The notes beneath the pieces are model-generated. The model worked only from the letters and a program-made list of their open reading frames with translations, was not told where the DNA came from and did no database searches. A program made the position numbers and the translations under genes. Shown here one piece after another: positions 9,401-11,618 of a DNA stretch of 11,618 bases. The stretch comes from Temnopleurus reevesii (lineage: Eukaryota > Echinodermata > Echinoidea > Temnopleuroida > Temnopleuridae), in the NCBI GenBank assembly GCA_036244855.1, contig BQKZ01010554.1:8541-20158 (forward strand). Direction: 5' to 3'. Each line of letters begins with the position of its first letter. The stretch's first letter is position 1.

Positions 9401-10756
9401 GCACTGAAACTGTAAATTGATTTTTTTTTTCACTTTAACAAGCATTTATTATCCATGGGCGGCATACATTCCCAAGGAATTGGTGTATCTCTAAAGCATT
9501 TGTCTGGTGATTTTTTTTTTTTACCATGATTTTATGCTCATTGGCATAAATCATCACTAAGTGTTATGTATTACCCTCTTCATGAAGCGAGCTATATTGT
9601 CAAGTTTACCTTTACTTCTGGATGATCTGGAGCCACACCATACCTCACAAGGCCAAAGGGAACAGGAAGACGATCATAGATGTCAACATGTAAGGACTTG
9701 TCACCCTGAGTAAAGGATAAGAATGGAAAATTGTATATGTTATATTTCATGCACATTCTTTTTTCTCATTGTATTGCTTGTATACAGAGTGTCATTTGTA
9801 CTCTTAAGGTTCCATTGAAGATCATATTTGATTGATCGATATACCTTGTCAAACTGACAAAAGCAAATTTAATATTAGCGCAATCTAAATGTTAGTAGTC
9901 AAGATTTTTGAGCATCATATCTTGACTTCATGTCATATACACATAACTACAGCAAAAATTATTTGAGATCACTACATCGATTATTATGAACCAACAGATT
10001 GTCCGATACATTATTAAATAAAAGTCAGGTCTAGAGGCATTGGACATGAATGGGCTACCATATTACAAATGGACTAAACTAGTGCTGTTTAATACAGCTG
10101 TTCACAGAGGTAGATTGACTCTACACATGACCAGTGACCCTTCCTAAGGTGCAACATAACTCAGAAACAGTAGGGGTTATCAAGAAGAGCAGGAGAGGGT
10201 CACCAGTCGTTCATACAGTCATAAGTGGCTTTATAAAAGACAGCCCATGGCTGAGCTTAATACACGTAAAGGCAACTCAACAAACGACTATTGACCCTTT
10301 CTAAAGTCAGGGAATATTTTATTTTTCACATTTGATAAGCAGTTTCCAGACATTGAGGAAACATTTCCCATTGTTTACTATACAGTTCTATGTGAAAAAA
10401 AATTGTTACAAAAATATATTTGGTATAGCAATCCTGCTAGCGCTAAAATGCATAGCAAATTGCGATGCGATACCAAAAAAATTATTCCCTGCAGGTGAGA
10501 TTCAGCTTAAAGGGTCATCATCAAGTGCAGGGAAGAGTCACCACTTGTTTGTAGAGTCATTATAACCCAGATTCCATACCTTGAGTAGTGACTGTGCCGT
10601 ATAGAACCCCGCAGGACCACTACCGATGATGCAGACCCTAGGATTACAGCTGTTGCTAGGTTGGGAGGACAGGGATCGAGCAAGGAACTTGGTCTGGTGA
10701 ATGCAAGTTGGGCATATCACCCTGCGTGAGAGGTATCGCCGCAGCACCCAAGACAT
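6262..10756 (-). CDS. FDXR: FDXR, NADPH:adrenodoxin (ferredoxin) reductase, mitochondrial; 5' half, six coding exons, 3' end not in window
   Basis: Known role: the FAD flavoprotein of the mitochondrial matrix that passes electrons from NADPH to ferredoxin/adrenodoxin, feeding mitochondrial P450s and iron-sulfur cluster synthesis. Seen: six exons with GT-AG borders join in frame to give 268 codons plus one base. In order, residues 1-32 are an Arg-rich presequence; 41-58 hold [18 protein letters not shown] (FAD Rossmann GxGxxG); about 70-91 hold [19 protein letters not shown]; about 160-167 hold FVGWYNGLP; about 182-193 hold [12 protein letters not shown] (NADP site); about 226-246 hold VVGRRGPL and FTIKELREM. 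Family members are roughly 460-500 residues, so about 55% is present. The start was chosen at MSWVLRR because it opens a good targeting peptide and follows a possible splice acceptor. The C-terminal exons (the GWVKRGPTG region of the family) were not found in 1-6261. Identity is very secure; completeness of the gene is unknown. Confidence 0.96.
6455..6930 (-). other. FDXR intron 5 (476 bp)
   Basis: A GT-AG intron, donor GTTAGTAG and acceptor CATTCTCCTCAG. Its donor-proximal part is the 52-bp tandem repeat. The remainder is AT-rich with no recognisable feature. Confidence 0.93.
6758..6920. repeat. Diverged 52-bp tandem repeat, three copies, FDXR intron 5
   Basis: Units start at about 6758, 6810 and 6862. 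Each has the order CAAMRYATTGGYTTTT, an ATAATTTGTA/ATAGTTGGCA segment, then ATTACTWAAATGATTGT. The third unit is a few bases longer and ends about 10 bp from the donor of exon 5. The copies are clearly diverged, so it is an old minisatellite. Confidence 0.75.
6931..7032 (-). CDS. FDXR: FDXR coding exon 5 (NADP-binding glycine motif)
   Basis: This exon has 34 codons, phase 0 at both ends, between acceptor TTTCAATGTAG and donor GTTAGTAG. It encodes [20 protein letters not shown] then [25 protein letters not shown] is the NADP-binding GxGNxA turn. The middle residue is His here, where vertebrate enzymes usually have Gln and bacterial FprA has Asn, so that position is variable and function is not in doubt. 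A 52-bp tandem repeat ends about 10 bp beyond the donor. Confidence 0.95.
7270..7717. mobile_element. Foldback / MITE-like element with long imperfect terminal inverted repeats, in FDXR intron 4
   Basis: The left arm 7270-7390 and right arm 7568-7717 are inverted copies. Shared stretches in order from each end include GAGCAGAACAAAAAAA, TTTGAG, ACTAATAA, AAAGTTAT, AATTGGCAACT/TTGCCAATTTG, TGATGACRTCA and GGTGCACAACTA, then ATTCAT. The right arm has about 30 extra bases. The 177-bp interior (7391-7567) has no ORF but contains the palindrome ATTGATATCAAT at 7394-7405. Non-coding DNA with long terminal inverted repeats is typical of MITE or foldback elements of DNA transposons. I could not define a target-site duplication, so exact ends and superfamily are open. 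Confidence 0.8.
7788..7889 (+). CDS. Small plus-strand ORF (33 aa), possible transposon or antisense exon
   Basis: ATG in the context CAACAATGG opens [15 protein letters not shown] and then [18 protein letters not shown], ending at TAG. The composition is protein-like, rich in Asp/Glu/Asn and unlike the low-complexity AT frames around it. A GT at the end (TATAAGTAGGAT) could be a splice donor, making this a first exon. It lies antisense inside FDXR intron 4, about 70 bp beyond the foldback element, and may be the residue of a transposase first exon. No family is recognised, and chance cannot be excluded. Confidence 0.3.
   Translation: MAAPSGEINVNEPRFNLVDNDYLEEFLSSTDYK
8053..8166 (-). CDS. 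FDXR: FDXR coding exon 4
   Basis: This exon has 38 codons, phase 0 at both ends, between acceptor TTATAAACAG and donor GTTAGT. It encodes [20 protein letters not shown] then [18 protein letters not shown]. The segments SYGAE, IPGE-LPG and [10 protein letters not shown] are hallmarks of adrenodoxin reductases and of the related bacterial FprA enzymes. Confidence 0.96.
8167..8787 (-). other. FDXR intron 3 (621 bp) with a 12-G tract
   Basis: A GT-AG intron. The only notable feature is a run of 12 G at 8579-8590 followed by CTTTTTTT, resembling the G-tract motifs of the duplicated region. Nothing else is seen. Confidence 0.92.
8788..8910 (-). CDS. FDXR: FDXR coding exon 3
   Basis: This exon has 41 codons, phase 0 at both ends, between acceptor CTTTACAG and donor GTAAGAG. 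It begins [20 protein letters not shown] and ends [11 protein letters not shown]. It corresponds to the family's NVINTF...GR-C-F-GNV-VG-D-V-ELREAYHAVVL segment. The translation was read directly from the minus strand, because the longest open frame over this interval is a different, non-coding one. Confidence 0.93.
8911..9609 (-). other. FDXR intron 2 (699 bp)
   Basis: A GT-AG intron, AT-rich, with T-runs at 9421-9430 and 9511-9522 on the plus strand. No gene, RNA or clear repeat is seen. Confidence 0.92.
9610..9705 (-). CDS. FDXR: FDXR coding exon 2
   Basis: This exon has 32 codons, phase 0 at both ends, between acceptor TTTACTCAG and donor GTAAAC. It encodes [20 protein letters not shown], then [12 protein letters not shown]. 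The family-typical segment VDIYE/[22 protein letters not shown] contains the acidic end of FAD strand beta-2 and the conserved DHP motif, which lies close to the flavin in known structures. Confidence 0.95.
9706..10579 (-). other. FDXR intron 1 (874 bp)
   Basis: A GT-AG intron. It contains a weak diverged direct repeat: about 10170-10223 resembles 10508-10562, sharing GGTYATCAWSAAG, GCAGG, GTCACCA and AGTCAT in the same order. An open plus-strand frame in the right part is not protein-like. No other feature is seen. Confidence 0.9.
10580..10756 (-). CDS. FDXR: FDXR coding exon 1 (presequence and FAD dinucleotide motif)
   Basis: This exon has 59 codons and ends in phase 0 at donor GTATGG (10579-10574). 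It starts [12 protein letters not shown], an Arg-rich, acid-free segment typical of a matrix-targeting peptide, and continues to [16 protein letters not shown], the FAD-binding beta-alpha-beta turn. The ATG has A at -3. The reading frame stays open upstream, with further in-frame Met codons in 10757-10897, but that stretch has no family resemblance. TTACAG lies just before AACATG and looks like a 3' splice site, so the upstream part is more likely intron or 5' UTR. Confidence 0.95.
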
Positions 10757-10973
10757 GTTCTGTAACAGGAATTGTGATGGTTTGTCAATAACAAAACAAG
10801 AAAAAAACATGCTAGACGTGAAAAGGGGGCGTTTTCCTCCAAAATTATTTTCAGATTGAACAAAACTGATACAACTTTTTTTGGCAGAAGTGCACAAAAT
10901 GACAGAGATTTTTCTTGTCTAATATATTTTAGCCATTGCTTGCTTTCTGCCACATGCCGGGACTAAACTTACG
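10757..10973 (-). promoter_or_regulatory. Candidate FDXR 5' UTR intron
   Basis: On the minus strand a consensus donor GTAAGT (10972-10967) follows GGCAAGTTC. A plausible acceptor, TTCCTGTTACAG, ends at 10760, three bases before the FDXR ATG (10756-10754). Splicing would remove about 213 bp and join a noncoding 5' exon ending at 10973 to the first coding exon. This is inferred from splice motifs only. It would also explain why the open frame upstream of MSWVLRR has no family similarity. Confidence 0.4.
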
Positions 10974-11351
10974 AACTTGCCGAGGAGCTAGAATGAGTAA
11001 TAAATGGCTCTAAATATTCGGTATATATGCCTCAAAACCAACTTTGGTTACTTTTATTTAGTTTGCAAGGAGAATTTTAGGGGTGCTAAATTGGGTCTTC
11101 ATGTAGTAAGATTGGGGTTACAAAACTCTCTTTAAATCACTCTAAAAATATTTAACTGTAGTCGAGCTTTATATGACTCAGTCAGTCAGTGTTCCTCCAA
11201 GGCTCTAAAATGTCTATTTTGTTATTCCAGATCCACATTGGAACAAATTCAATGAAGTACCTCAATTTGACAATAAATATGCTTAATCGGCTCTTGCGAG
11301 CCACTAGATATCACATCCACTTAAATCAAAGACATGACAAAGTAACGTAAT

Positions 11352-11376
11352 GTAGTGGGATCGTCCTTCCCACTAC
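11352..11376. repeat. Inverted repeat, 9-bp arms
   Basis: GTAGTGGGA at 11352-11360 pairs exactly with TCCCACTAC at 11368-11376 across a 7-base loop. It lies just upstream of the E-box palindrome in the candidate promoter. No function is recognised. Confidence 0.6.
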
Positions 11377-11423
11377 TTAGCTACCTTTCCCCCATCCCCC
11401 TGACTCGAGACGATCAACGGCGC

Positions 11424-11449
11424 CGGTCATGTGACAAGTCACATGACCG
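11424..11449. promoter_or_regulatory. Perfect palindrome of two E-box (M-box/CLEAR-like) sites
   Basis: CGGTCATGTGAC and its exact reverse complement are separated by two bases (AA), giving 12-bp arms. Each arm contains TCATGTGA/TCACATGA, an E-box with the flanks preferred by bHLH-zip factors of the MITF/TFE and USF type. The position, in the most CpG-rich part of the window between FDXR and a putative divergent first exon, supports a regulatory role. Binding is inferred, not shown. Confidence 0.5.
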
Positions 11450-11598
11450 CCCTGAGAGCAGAGCAGGAAACCCGAGAGATGTATTGAACCCAAGAAACTG
11501 AAACCACGGATGGAAAAACCTATAAACTGAATCCAAATACATCCTTGGGCAGAACAAGAATCTGATAAGGTAAGTCAGATATTCTTACTTATTAAAGT

Positions 11599-11616
11599 TT
11601 GTCTCGCCAGAGACAA
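11599..11616. repeat. Small inverted repeat, 7-bp arms
   Basis: TTGTCTC and GAGACAA flank the four bases GCCA at the right edge of the window, inside the putative first intron of the rightward gene. This may be chance. Confidence 0.4.
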
Positions 11617-11618
11617 CA

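Larger units (their letters stand above)
11340..11569 (+). promoter_or_regulatory. Candidate bidirectional promoter and noncoding first exon of a rightward neighbour
   Basis: This stretch is visibly richer in G+C and CpG than the rest of the window, especially 11390-11475. It sits upstream of minus-strand FDXR. On the plus strand it ends in AAG followed by GTAAGTCAG at 11570, a near-perfect splice donor. Plus-strand ATGs within it open only tiny frames, so the exon would be 5' UTR. The arrangement suggests head-to-head genes sharing a promoter. No TATA box or transcript evidence is available. Confidence 0.35.

Noticed and set aside
10757..10953. In-frame and out-of-frame minus-strand frames upstream of the FDXR ATG as an N-terminal extension
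   Set aside because: They are low-complexity and unlike any FDXR N-terminus, and a splice acceptor motif lies between them and MSWVLRR.
1..11618. Bacterial-type systems (CRISPR, toxin-antitoxin, phage defence)
   Set aside because: The window is plainly animal nuclear DNA with spliced exons and LINE remains. No regularly spaced repeat array or prokaryotic gene was seen.

Overview
This is an AT-rich animal nuclear genomic window. Coding sequence is split into short exons by GT-AG introns, and the DNA between carries eukaryotic non-LTR retrotransposon debris, a foldback transposon and simple repeats. No bacterial operon, rRNA, tRNA or CRISPR structure is visible. The retrotransposon type (RT C-terminal tail, a 3' UTR containing GCGC, an (ATT)n tail) and the G-tract repeats fit a marine invertebrate such as an echinoderm, hemichordate, cephalochordate or mollusc. 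I cannot name the species.

The one gene I can identify confidently is on the minus strand: the 5' half of mitochondrial NADPH:adrenodoxin (ferredoxin) reductase, FDXR. Six coding exons at 10756-10580, 9705-9610, 8910-8788, 8166-8053, 7032-6931 and 6454-6262 join in frame. They encode 268 codons plus one base: the mitochondrial presequence, the FAD-binding Rossmann motif, the NADP-binding motif and the VGRRGP segment. The last visible donor (phase 1) faces leftward, and I find no matching C-terminal exon between 1 and 6261. Intron 6 is therefore either longer than 6.2 kb (introns 1-5 are 476-1020 bp) or the gene is broken or misassembled here.

Region by region. 1-2990 has no recognisable gene but contains two clusters of inverted repeats and short tandem repeats (1462-1750 and 1801-1888). 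2998-5359 is a degenerate LINE 3' end plus about 650 bp of flank, tandemly duplicated with a 1171 bp period; the copies have diverged and carry different disabling mutations. 5360-6261 has no gene. 6262-10756 is FDXR: intron 5 contains a 52-bp tandem repeat, and intron 4 contains a foldback/MITE-like element at 7270-7717, followed by a small plus-strand ORF at 7788-7889. 10757-11618 is the upstream side of FDXR. It holds a candidate 5' UTR intron, a relatively GC-rich stretch with a perfect 12-bp-arm palindrome made of two CATGTG/CACATG E-boxes, and a strong plus-strand splice donor at 11570. This suggests a bidirectional promoter shared with a rightward gene.

No new biological system is demonstrated. 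The most useful leads are the palindromic E-box promoter candidate, the foldback element with its adjacent small ORF, the compound palindrome near 1.5 kb, and the missing second half of FDXR.
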